From Bacteroides luti (lineage in GTDB: Bacteria; Bacteroidota; Bacteroidia; Bacteroidales; Bacteroidaceae), in contig NZ_FQTV01000006.1 of NCBI RefSeq assembly GCF_900128905.1, positions 1 to 64,000 on the forward strand: DNA of 64,000 nt, written 5' to 3'. Shown here one piece after another: positions 56,101 to 64,000 of this stretch. How positions within the stretch are numbered: the first letter of the stretch is position 1; the number at the start of each line of letters is the position of its first letter. Position numbers and translations under genes: made by a program. Under the pieces are notes generated by a model that saw only the letters and a program-made list of their open reading frames with translations, did no database searches and was not told where the DNA came from.

Positions 56101-56958
56101 ATGAAACTGATAGCTGAGAGTGGTTCAACAAGAACGGAATGGGCTTTGATTGATGGAGATTGCGTTACTGAGCATATTTTTACAGAAGGAATAAATCCTT
56201 TTTTTCAATCAAGGAGAGAAATAAGTCGCAGTGTACGCTTAGGACTTCCGGAACATTTCTTTAGAAAAAGATTTGAACAGGTCTTTTTCTACGGAGCAGG
56301 TTGCTCTTCTCCTGAAAGAAAAGGTATTATTGGTGCTTCTTTAGTTGCCCAATTTAAATCTCCCATTGAAGTTGAGAGTGATTTATTGGCTGCAGCACGT
56401 GGCTTATTAAAAAATGAAGCAGGAATTGCTTGTATCTTGGGGACTGGATCTAATTCCTGTTTTTATGATGGGAAAAATATAACTCGCAATGTGAGATCTT
56501 TAGGTTATGTTTTAGGTGATGAAGGTAGTGGCGCTGTTTTAGGTAAGCTTTTTCTGGCTGATTGTTTAAAAGGATTGGCGCCAGCTGCTCTTATTGAAAC
56601 ATTCTATGAAAAGTTTCGTATTTCGGCTGATGATGCTCTTGAGTCTGTATATAGTCGCCCATTTCCAAACCGTTTCCTATCAACATTTTCATATTTTCTT
56701 AATGAACATCTTGATAGTGAATATGTCTATGATCTTGTTTCTCAGAATTTAAGAAGCTTCTTTGTTCGTAGTGTTACTCAGTATGACTATCAAAATTATC
56801 CAATTCGTTTTGTCGGCTCTGTTGCATATAACTATTCTTCTGTGTTACATCAGGTTGCAAAGGAATTTGGTATAGTAATTGATAATATTGTTGAGTCGCC
56901 AATGAATGGACTGGTTGAATATCATACTCAAAACATTTCTCCTATTTCGCATTTTTAA
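56101..56958 (+). CDS. BadF-family amino-sugar kinase (GlcNAc/MurNAc type)
   Basis: The 285-residue ASKHA-fold protein resembles N-acetylglucosamine kinase and the BadF/BadG/BcrA/BcrD ATPases. The phosphate-1 loop is AESGSTRTEWALID (5-18) and phosphate-2 is CILGTGSNSC (about 110-119), with the later LGDEGSGAVLG. Characterised MurK enzymes that phosphorylate GlcNAc and MurNAc belong to this family. Downstream of a putative amidase, it would be the entry kinase for liberated amino sugars. A -7 element TATCTTTG (56068-56075) stands 26 bases before the start. Confidence 0.8.
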   Translation: MKLIAESGSTRTEWALIDGDCVTEHIFTEGINPFFQSRREISRSVRLGLPEHFFRKRFEQVFFYGAGCSSPERKGIIGASLVAQFKSPIEVESDLLAAARGLLKNEAGIACILGTGSNSCFYDGKNITRNVRSLGYVLGDEGSGAVLGKLFLADCLKGLAPAALIETFYEKFRISADDALESVYSRPFPNRFLSTFSYFLNEHLDSEYVYDLVSQNLRSFFVRSVTQYDYQNYPIRFVGSVAYNYSSVLHQVAKEFGIVIDNIVESPMNGLVEYHTQNISPISHF

Positions 56959-57052
56959 TGGCTTACTATACATGATTATGTTACTAATATTGTTTTCTTA
57001 AATGTTATTATTTGCAAATAAATGATTCTAACTCATAAAATAAACGCTCTTA

Positions 57053-57084
57053 TTTCTACAATTAAAACATTTATTTTACATTTG
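57053..57084 (+). promoter_or_regulatory. Promoter of the phosphoesterase/propeller gene
   Basis: TTTC (57053-57056), a 20-base spacer and TACATTTG (57077-57084) form a -33/-7 pair with one mismatch, 30 bases before ATG 57114. It suggests that transcription of the downstream gene set starts here. Confidence 0.6.
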
Positions 57085-57113
57085 TTTTTATAAGGGCCTA
57101 AATAGATCTAATT

Positions 57114-58967
57114 ATGAAAAAAGTCTTTTTATCAGTTCTTTTTTGCCTAATAATTAACTCTTTACGAGGTGAAAATTTCCGCTTTGCATTATTGACAGAT
57201 TTACATGTTAGTGGTGATTCTCTTGCTTATAATGATTTGAGAAAATCTGTTGAGCAAATAAATAAAACCAAGGATATAGACTTTGTAATTGTATCTGGTG
57301 ATGTAACTGAAGAAGGGGATCGTGCATCTCTGAAGAGAGTAAAGTCATTGCTTGACTTGTTGAAGATGAAATATTATATCACTTCCGGAAATCATGAAAC
57401 AAAGTGGAGTGAATCTGGAGCAACTGATTTTGGCCATATTTTTGGTTCAGACAGATTTAAGTTTGAGTACAATGGAATCCTTTTTCTTGGATTTAATTCA
57501 GGGCCAGTCATTAGAATGGCTGATGGACATGTTTCTCCACAGGATATTTCCTGGATGAAAAAAGAGTTGGCAACCTTTGGAAAAGATAAACCGGTTATTC
57601 TGGTAACCCATTACCCTTTGCAAGAGGGCGATGTAGATAATTGGTATGATGTAACAGATGCTGTTCGTCAATACAATATCAGGGCTTTCCTGGGAGGACA
57701 TTATCACCGTAATTTATTGTTTAATTACGATGGTATTCCTGGTATTATTTGTCGTTCAAACTTGCGAGGAAAAGAAAAAGTCGGAGGTTATTCCGTTTTT
57801 GAAGTGACTCCCGATTCATTATTGGTATATGAGCAAAAAATAGGAAATGAACCTGAAAAGTGGGCATCATATTCTTTAAGAAAAAGTTATTATAATTCAG
57901 ATGATTCTGGGTATAAAAGACCTGATTATTCTATAAATAAAGAATATGATAAGGTTAAAGAACTTTGGATTGTGAAGACAGCTGCAGGAATATATTCATC
58001 TCCTGTTATATATAATAAGAACGTTTATGTTGGAGATGATTTGGGCTTTTTAAGTTGCTACTCGTTAAGCAGTGGTAAGAAAATGTGGGAATTCAAATCA
58101 GGAAATCGTATTGTAGGAACCCCGGCAGCATCAAATGGTGTCGTTGTTTTTGGGTCTGCTGATAAAAAAATATATGGAGTCAATGCTAAAACAGGAAAAC
58201 TTTGTTGGGAATATACAGCCAAAGAAGCTGTACTAGGTGCTGTTACTATTGATAATGGGATTGCATATATTGGAGCAAGTGATCATACCTTTCGGGCTAT
58301 TGATGTGAAGACAGGAAAACTTCGCTGGGAATATACAGACGTTAAAGGATATATTGAAACAAGACCATTAATTTACGAAGGCAAAGTTATTTTTGGTGCC
58401 TGGGATAATAATCTGTATGCATTAGATAAAGAATCCGGGCGAGAGCTTTGGAAATGGAATGGAAATCTGACTCGGATGCATTTTTCTCCGGCTGCAGTAT
58501 GGCCTGTCGCCGCAAATGGGAAAGTTTTCATAACCGATCCTCAACGTGCAATGACTGCGATTGATGCTAATAGTGGAAAAACAATATGGAGAACTTTTCA
58601 ATCTACTGTCAGAGAAACAATTGGACTTTCGGCAGATAAGATGCGATTGTATAGTAAAACCATGCAAGATAGCGTAGTTTGTTTTTCTACAGAAGGTAAT
58701 GTTCCAAAACAGATATGGGCAACCGATGTGAAGTTTGGATATGAACATGCGCCATCCATGTTGGTGGAGAAAGATGGAGTTGTGTTTGGTAGCACTAAGA
58801 GTGGAGTCGTTTTTGCCTTGGAAGCTTTCTCAGGAAAACTTCTCTGGAAACATAAAGTGGGGAACTCACTTATAAGTACGGTGGTGCCACTGAGTGCTAC
58901 AGAATGCGTGTTTACAAGTACAAGCGGTGAAGTAGGAATTTTAAAACAGTCAAGTTATAAACGATAA
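57114..58967 (+). CDS. Metallophosphoesterase fused to PQQ-type beta-propeller
   Basis: The 617-residue protein has a signal peptide (cut near LRG, 19). Residues about 22-250 form a calcineurin-like phosphoesterase with all metal motifs: TDLH (Asp29, His31), SGDV (Asp63), GNHE (Asn93, His94), THYP and GGHYHRN. Residues about 285-610 are repeated beta-propeller blades (IYGVNAKTGKLCWEY, FRAIDVKTGKLRWEY, LYALDKESGRELWKW). The propeller may dock a partner or substrate. Reaction unknown; a phospho-sugar or wall precursor is possible. It is secreted, unlike its downstream operon neighbours. Confidence 0.85.
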   Translation: MKKVFLSVLFCLIINSLRGENFRFALLTDLHVSGDSLAYNDLRKSVEQINKTKDIDFVIVSGDVTEEGDRASLKRVKSLLDLLKMKYYITSGNHETKWSESGATDFGHIFGSDRFKFEYNGILFLGFNSGPVIRMADGHVSPQDISWMKKELATFGKDKPVILVTHYPLQEGDVDNWYDVTDAVRQYNIRAFLGGHYHRNLLFNYDGIPGIICRSNLRGKEKVGGYSVFEVTPDSLLVYEQKIGNEPEKWASYSLRKSYYNSDDSGYKRPDYSINKEYDKVKELWIVKTAAGIYSSPVIYNKNVYVGDDLGFLSCYSLSSGKKMWEFKSGNRIVGTPAASNGVVVFGSADKKIYGVNAKTGKLCWEYTAKEAVLGAVTIDNGIAYIGASDHTFRAIDVKTGKLRWEYTDVKGYIETRPLIYEGKVIFGAWDNNLYALDKESGRELWKWNGNLTRMHFSPAAVWPVAANGKVFITDPQRAMTAIDANSGKTIWRTFQSTVRETIGLSADKMRLYSKTMQDSVVCFSTEGNVPKQIWATDVKFGYEHAPSMLVEKDGVVFGSTKSGVVFALEAFSGKLLWKHKVGNSLISTVVPLSATECVFTSTSGEVGILKQSSYKR

Positions 58968-58992
58968 GAATAAAAAGTAATACGATATTAAT

Positions 58993-60456
58993 ATGAAAAC
59001 TACAGTTAATTGTTTTATTCCCTTTATGGGAGCTGCACAAGCTGAGCAGACTATAAAAAATTTAAAAGCCAGCGATTTGGTAAGTAAGATCTACTTACTT
59101 GTTACAGATAATGTGGAAGAATCTATAGATGGTTGTGAGAAACTTCAGGTTCCATCATTGAATTCTACAGTTGCAGCCCGCGAAATTGCATCTCATTCAG
59201 ATGCAGATTACAGCTTGATTTATACAAAATATACCACTCTGGAATTAGGAATGTTTGCATTAGAACGTATGTTACATATAGCAGAAGATTCTGATGCAGG
59301 AATGGTTTATGCAGATCATTACCAGGTAATAGGTGAAACAAGAACAGCTTGTCCTGTTATTGATTATCAGTTTGGTAGTTTGCGCGATGATTTTAATTTT
59401 GGTTCAGTATTGCTTTATAAGTCTAGTGTACTAAAAGCTGCTGTGAAAGAAATGACTACCGAGTATTCGTTTGCAGGATTATACGATTTGCGCCTGAAAG
59501 TATCTCAACGATCTTCTTTGGTTCATATCAATGAGTATCTATACTCTGAAGTAGAATTCGATACACGTAAAAGTGGAGAAAAGATATTCGATTATGTAGA
59601 TCCTAAGAACAGAGGAGTACAAATCGAGATGGAAGCAGCATGTACTGATCATCTAAAAGTTATAGGCGGATATCTTGCTCCAGAATTTAAAGAGATTGAA
59701 TTTAATGCCGGAGATTTCGAGTTTGAAGCATCAGTGCTGATTCCTGTTAGAAACCGTATCCGTACAGTTGAAGATGCTATCCGTTCAGTTTTGAATCAGA
59801 AAACAAACTTTAAGTTCAATTTAATTGTAGTAGATAACTATTCTACCGATGGCACAACGGAAGCTATTGATAAGTTTGCGTCAGATGAACGTTTGATTCA
59901 CATAATTCCGGAACGTCAGGACTTAGGTATAGGTGGTTGTTGGAATCTGGGTGTACACCATCCAAAATGTGGAAAGTTTGTTGTTCAGCTAGACAGTGAT
60001 GATGTTTACATTGACGAGAATACATTGCAGAAAATGGTTGATGCTTTCTATGAGCAAAATTGTGCTATGGTCGTTGGTACTTATATGATGACCGACTTTA
60101 ATATGAATATGATAGCTCCCGGAATCATTGATCATAAAGAATGGACTCCAGAGAACGGACGGAACAATGCACTTCGTATTAACGGTTTGGGTGCTCCACG
60201 TGCTTTCTATACACCAGTACTTAGAGAAATAAAAGTACCTAATACAAGTTATGGTGAAGATTATGCATTAGGATTGAACATTTCCCGCAAATATCAGATC
60301 GGACGTGTATACGATGTTGTTTATATGTGTCGTCGTTGGGATGATAATTCTGATGCTTCACTTGATATTGTTAAGATGAACGGTCACAACACGTATAAAG
60401 ACAGAATCCGTACCTGGGAACTTCAAGCTAGAGTTGCTTTAAATAAGAAGAAATGA
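58993..60456 (+). CDS. Two-domain glycosyltransferase, family 2
   Basis: The 487-residue cytoplasmic enzyme has an N-terminal GT-A-like domain (about 1-200) and a C-terminal GT2 domain (about 245-485) with ASVLIPVRNRIRTVEDAI, VVDNYSTDGT and the metal-binding QLDSDDVY. GT2 enzymes transfer sugars from nucleotide donors. It leads a run of genes joined by 4-base overlaps: DUF4922 and SpoIID follow. The acceptor is unknown. Confidence 0.85.
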   Translation: MKTTVNCFIPFMGAAQAEQTIKNLKASDLVSKIYLLVTDNVEESIDGCEKLQVPSLNSTVAAREIASHSDADYSLIYTKYTTLELGMFALERMLHIAEDSDAGMVYADHYQVIGETRTACPVIDYQFGSLRDDFNFGSVLLYKSSVLKAAVKEMTTEYSFAGLYDLRLKVSQRSSLVHINEYLYSEVEFDTRKSGEKIFDYVDPKNRGVQIEMEAACTDHLKVIGGYLAPEFKEIEFNAGDFEFEASVLIPVRNRIRTVEDAIRSVLNQKTNFKFNLIVVDNYSTDGTTEAIDKFASDERLIHIIPERQDLGIGGCWNLGVHHPKCGKFVVQLDSDDVYIDENTLQKMVDAFYEQNCAMVVGTYMMTDFNMNMIAPGIIDHKEWTPENGRNNALRINGLGAPRAFYTPVLREIKVPNTSYGEDYALGLNISRKYQIGRVYDVVYMCRRWDDNSDASLDIVKMNGHNTYKDRIRTWELQARVALNKKK

Positions 60457-61400
60457 AAAGAATAGTTACATCATCGCAAGTTGCAGAATTGCTTCAGGAA
60501 CAGCTCAATGTATGGGAACTGGCGAGGAACAATTATGATGCACTGAAACAAGTAAAGGTTAAAGAACTGGCGTTTGATAATTTTAAAATCAAAGTTCAGT
60601 TTAATCCGGCCAGAATTGTTTCTTCTTCAGCCAAAATAGATACCAAATCTATTCAGGAAAGAAAATGTTTTCTATGCAGGCAGAACCGCCCGGTAGAACA
60701 GATGCGCATTCCGTTTGGAGAAGATTATGAAATTCTGATTAATCCGTTTCCAATATTTCCGAAGCATCTTACTATCCCTTCATGCAAGCATGTGGATCAG
60801 CGAATTGCCGGTAGACTAGGAGATATGTTGGATCTGGCATATAATATAGATGAATATACAATCTTTTATAATGGTCCGAAATGTGGTGCGTCTGCACCTG
60901 ATCATGTACATTTTCAGGCTGGAAGTAAAGGCTTTCTTACTATAGAGAAGGAATGGAGACAATTTGCAATTAAGCCCGTATTAGAGTTTCAATCAGCAAA
61001 ACTGTATATTTTGCATAATTATCTGAAAGGAACTTTTGTTATAGAGTCGGATTCAAAAGAAAATGCAGTTGAATTGTTTGAACAAATATATGCTTCAATG
61101 GAAGTTAAACCGGGAGAAGAGGAACCAATGATGAATGTTCTTGCCTGGTATGAAGCAGATAAATGGATAGTCTGTGTTTTTCCCCGGTCATTGCACCGTC
61201 CTTCCTGTTATACTGCAAAAGGCGAAGATAATATCTTAATTAGTCCGGGTGCTGTTGATATGGGTGGTGTATTTATAATTCCTTTGGAAAAAGACTTTGA
61301 TAAGATTACGGCAGAAAATGTGCGTACAATTTTAAGCGAGGTATGTATGGATGAAGTTGCTTTAAAGAAAATCGCAGATCATATAAAACCAGCGTTATGA
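60453..61400 (+). CDS. DUF4922 protein, HIT/GalT-like
   Basis: The 315-residue protein is a DUF4922 member. A CxxC zinc-like pair (CFLCRQNR, near 70-77), a PIFPKHLTIPSCKH segment and the DHVHFQAGS motif (about 150-158) give the HxHxQ pattern of GalT and GDP-hexose phosphorylases, so I infer a nucleotidyl-transfer or phosphorolysis role on a sugar phosphate. It overlaps both neighbours by 4 bases, strong evidence for joint translation. Confidence 0.8.
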   Translation: MKRIVTSSQVAELLQEQLNVWELARNNYDALKQVKVKELAFDNFKIKVQFNPARIVSSSAKIDTKSIQERKCFLCRQNRPVEQMRIPFGEDYEILINPFPIFPKHLTIPSCKHVDQRIAGRLGDMLDLAYNIDEYTIFYNGPKCGASAPDHVHFQAGSKGFLTIEKEWRQFAIKPVLEFQSAKLYILHNYLKGTFVIESDSKENAVELFEQIYASMEVKPGEEEPMMNVLAWYEADKWIVCVFPRSLHRPSCYTAKGEDNILISPGAVDMGGVFIIPLEKDFDKITAENVRTILSEVCMDEVALKKIADHIKPAL

Positions 61401-62710
61401 AAGAACCTAGAGTAGATGTGGGGATCATGTTTGAACCTCAAATAGATTTTGTTTTGCAGGGCAATTATCTTTGGAACAGTTCTTTAGTAACCGGAAGCCA
61501 GAACGCTGTTTATTCTGAAGGAAAAATTCTTTGGAATGGTTCGGCTTATGAAGAATTACTGTTTGAACCTTCCGACAGTGCAAATGATTCTTTTGAATTG
61601 CTGGATGTAACCATTGGCATTAATTTCCATTGGGAGCGGAAAGAAAATCAACGTTTTCGTGGTGCTCTTAAACTTATTGTTGAGAATAATAAGCTGACCG
61701 CTGTAAATGTAATTTCTGTTGAAGATTACTTAATCAGTGTAATCTCGTCTGAGATGAGTGCTACAGCTTCTATGGAATTATTGAAAGCACATGCCGTAAT
61801 CTCCCGTAGCTGGTTATTAGCTCAGATTCAGAAGAACAAAGAGATCGCTGAAGCAAAGTCAGAATATACTGCATTTTCTCAGACAGAGGATGAATGTATA
61901 AAGTGGTATGACCGTGAAGACCATGTTAATTTTGATGTGTGTGCTGATGATCATTGCCAACGCTACCAAGGTATTACACGTGCTTCTACAAAAAATGTAG
62001 AACTTGCTGTCAGAAGTACTTCCGGACAACTCTTAATGTCAGGAGAAAAGATTTGTGATGCTCGTTTCTCTAAATGTTGTGGTGGCGCAGTAGAAGAGTT
62101 TCAATACTGTTGGGAAGATGTGAAACATCCATATTTGGTCAAACTTCGTGATGATAAGAGTGGAGAACCATTGCCGGATTTGACTAAAGAAGATGAAGCT
62201 GTAAAATGGATATATACTTCTCCAGATGCCTTCTGTAATACAACAGATAAGAAAATTCTTTCTCAGGTATTGAATAACTATGATCAGGAGACAGTTAACT
62301 TTTATCGCTGGAAGGTTTCTTATTCACAGAAAGAGCTCTCTGAACTTATCCTTAAACGTTCAGGTGTTGATTATGGTGAAATAGTAGATCTTATCCCTGT
62401 GGAGAGAGGTACTTCGGGTAGATTGGTAAAACTAAAAATAGTTGGAACCAAACGAACACTGACAATCGGCAAAGAATTAGAAATCAGAAGAACACTTTCT
62501 ACGTCTCACTTATACAGTTCTGCTTTTGTTGTCGAAAAAGAGAATATAATAAATAATATTCCCCAACGCTTTAACCTTATTGGCTCAGGATGGGGACACG
62601 GAGTAGGACTTTGCCAGATTGGAGCTGCAGTAATGGGTGAGCAAGGTTATACATACGACAAGATTTTGTTGCACTATTACGTAGGAGCATCCATAAATAA
62701 ACTATATTAA
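61397..62710 (+). CDS. SpoIID/LytB-domain protein
   Basis: The 437-residue protein carries a full SpoIID domain: the catalytic-Glu region VEDYLISVISSEMSATAS (Glu in SSEMSA), KAHAVISRSWLLAQ, Cys-rich FSKCCGGAVEEFQYCWED and the C-terminal GSGWGHGVGLCQIGAAVMG with HYYVGASINKLY. SpoIID is a lytic transglycosylase acting on peptide-free glycan strands, which fits an upstream amidase. No clear signal peptide is seen, which is odd for a wall enzyme. Confidence 0.85.
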   Translation: MKEPRVDVGIMFEPQIDFVLQGNYLWNSSLVTGSQNAVYSEGKILWNGSAYEELLFEPSDSANDSFELLDVTIGINFHWERKENQRFRGALKLIVENNKLTAVNVISVEDYLISVISSEMSATASMELLKAHAVISRSWLLAQIQKNKEIAEAKSEYTAFSQTEDECIKWYDREDHVNFDVCADDHCQRYQGITRASTKNVELAVRSTSGQLLMSGEKICDARFSKCCGGAVEEFQYCWEDVKHPYLVKLRDDKSGEPLPDLTKEDEAVKWIYTSPDAFCNTTDKKILSQVLNNYDQETVNFYRWKVSYSQKELSELILKRSGVDYGEIVDLIPVERGTSGRLVKLKIVGTKRTLTIGKELEIRRTLSTSHLYSSAFVVEKENIINNIPQRFNLIGSGWGHGVGLCQIGAAVMGEQGYTYDKILLHYYVGASINKLY

Positions 62711-62719
62711 TGCCATATT

Positions 62720-64000
62720 ATGAAAAATAAGAAAATATCACCTTGGGCATGGATCCCCACATTATATTTTGCTGAAGGATTACCTTATGTAGCAGTAATG
62801 ACTATATCGGTTATTATGTATAAGAAACTGAATATTTCCAATACAGATATAGCCTTATATACCAGTTGGCTTTATTTGCCATGGGTTATCAAACCATTCT
62901 GGAGTCCATTTGTAGATTTGTTTAAAACCAAACGTTGGTGGATTGTAACAATGCAGCTTTTGGTTGGTGCCGGGTTGGCAGGTATTGCTTTTACCATACC
63001 AATGTCCAATTTCTTCCAGATTACTTTAGCTGTATTTTGGTTGGTGGCATTTAGTTCTGCTACTCATGATATTGCTGCCGATGGATTTTATATGCTGGCA
63101 TTAGATGTTTCAGAACAAGCATTGTATGTAGGTATTCGCAGCACTTTCTATCGTATTGCCACTATCTTTGGACAAGGTGTTCTTATTGTATTGGCCGGAG
63201 GATTAGAAAACTGGACTGGAAATATTCCTTTTGCGTGGTCCATCACTTTCTATATTTTAAGTGGATTGTTTATTGCTTTTTGCCTTTATCACAAATTTAT
63301 CTTGCCAACACCCAAAACAGATAAATCGACTGTGACTGATGTCTCAGCATCAAATATCTTTAAAGAATTCCTGGCAACGTTCATTACTTTCTTTCAGAAA
63401 AAACAGGCTGGCGTAGCTATCCTTTTTATGCTGCTTTATCGTTTGCCGGAAGCTCAGTTAGTGAAACTTATCAATCCCTTTTTACTTGATCCATTAGAAA
63501 AAGGAGGGTTGGGGCTTAGTACCGCAGAAGTTGGGATAGTCTACGGAACTGTAGGTATTCTAGGCCTTACAATTGGTGGAATCATTGGTGGAATCTGCGC
63601 ATCCAAGGGCGGTCTTCAACGCTGGTTGTGGCCTATGGCCTGGAGCATCTCTTTAACATGCCTTACTTTTGTTTACTTGGGATATTTCCAGCCACAAAGC
63701 CTGATCATTATTAATATTTGTGTCTTTATAGAGCAGTTCGGTTATGGATTTGGTTTTACAGCCTATATGCTTTTCCTTATTTACTACTCTGAAGGAGAAC
63801 ATAAAACAGCTCATTATGCAATCTGTACAGGATTTATGGCATTAGGCATGATGTTGCCGGGTATGGCTGCCGGATGGTTGCAAGATCATATTGGATATGA
63901 GAACTTCTTTGTTTGGGTGATGATTTGTTGCGCTGCCACTATTGCAGTTTGTGCATTTGTGAAGATTGATCCAGAGTATGGCAAGAAAAAAGATGAAATA
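62720..64000 (+). CDS. AmpG-like MFS permease, cut by the window end
   Basis: From ATG 62720 the frame stays open through all 427 codons to base 64000, ending near a basic C-terminal tail, so only a few residues and the stop are missing. It opens MKNKKISPWAWIPTLYFAEG, then LPYVAVMTISVIMYKKL and the SWLYLPWVIKPFWSPFVD segment of AmpG-type permeases, with about 12 membrane segments. AmpG imports anhydro-muropeptides across the inner membrane. It directly follows SpoIID by 9 bases, which supports a peptidoglycan-recycling role. Confidence 0.85.
   Translation, partial: MKNKKISPWAWIPTLYFAEGLPYVAVMTISVIMYKKLNISNTDIALYTSWLYLPWVIKPFWSPFVDLFKTKRWWIVTMQLLVGAGLAGIAFTIPMSNFFQITLAVFWLVAFSSATHDIAADGFYMLALDVSEQALYVGIRSTFYRIATIFGQGVLIVLAGGLENWTGNIPFAWSITFYILSGLFIAFCLYHKFILPTPKTDKSTVTDVSASNIFKEFLATFITFFQKKQAGVAILFMLLYRLPEAQLVKLINPFLLDPLEKGGLGLSTAEVGIVYGTVGILGLTIGGIIGGICASKGGLQRWLWPMAWSISLTCLTFVYLGYFQPQSLIIINICVFIEQFGYGFGFTAYMLFLIYYSEGEHKTAHYAICTGFMALGMMLPGMAAGWLQDHIGYENFFVWVMICCAATIAVCAFVKIDPEYGKKKDEI

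Overview
The window is chromosomal DNA from a Bacteroidales bacterium, most likely Bacteroides or a close relative. The evidence is a SusC/SusD pair, many lipoproteins with Bacteroides-type signal peptides, domain families largely confined to Bacteroidetes (DUF4251, DUF4922, DUF3316-like), a short RF2 leader, and repeated matches to the Bacteroides promoter (-33 TTTG, spacer of 19-21, -7 TAnnTTTG) ahead of genes. No insertion sequence, integrase, CRISPR array or rRNA is visible. The only RNA gene found is one tRNA-Leu(TAG).

Bases 1-9100 are an AT-rich accessory region: an RHS polymorphic-toxin graveyard. Two RHS tips lacking their 5' ends (4207-5401 and 6285-8113) share a nearly identical core and end in unrelated C-terminal domains with HExxxH-type motifs. 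Each is followed at once by a secreted or lipoprotein gene in the position of an immunity gene. To the left are fragments of older cassettes: an RHS scar, two tails of a metzincin-like toxin each coupled by ATGA to a paralogous lipoprotein, and several small membrane or periplasmic genes.

Bases 9100-43000 are mostly core genome. In order they hold an acyl-CoA ligase; fucR-fucI without fucA/fucK/fucP and with a shared candidate operator; prfB with its programmed +1 frameshift; a porin, a CYTH protein and a DUF4010 protein; an ECF sigma operon; an OmpA/Yip1/DUF4251 group; a phospholipid-type operon (CDP-alcohol transferase, GtrA, acyltransferase); a MATE exporter; tRNA-Leu; an S41 peptidase; a type IIA topoisomerase subunit A; glyS; a GH3 protein; pfkA; rnc-fabF-acpP diverging from purN; and a helicase-like protein with an abnormal Walker A motif. 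Two intergenic gaps carry phased palindrome arrays: ACCCGGGT every 23 bp, and TGTACA every 22 bp.

Bases 43000-64000 run entirely on the + strand and look like a glycan-foraging and recycling region: GH9 plus deacetylase-like enzyme, SusC, SusD, sodium-solute symporter, a secreted amidase_3-like protein (family usually labelled xanthan lyase), a BadF-family amino-sugar kinase, a phosphoesterase/beta-propeller fusion, then a tight operon of GT2 glycosyltransferase, DUF4922 (HIT-like), SpoIID and an AmpG-like permease cut by the window edge. My reading, an inference, is that this set captures and recycles peptidoglycan or amino-sugar glycans: SusCD import, amide cleavage, transglycosylation, muropeptide uptake and kinase entry.
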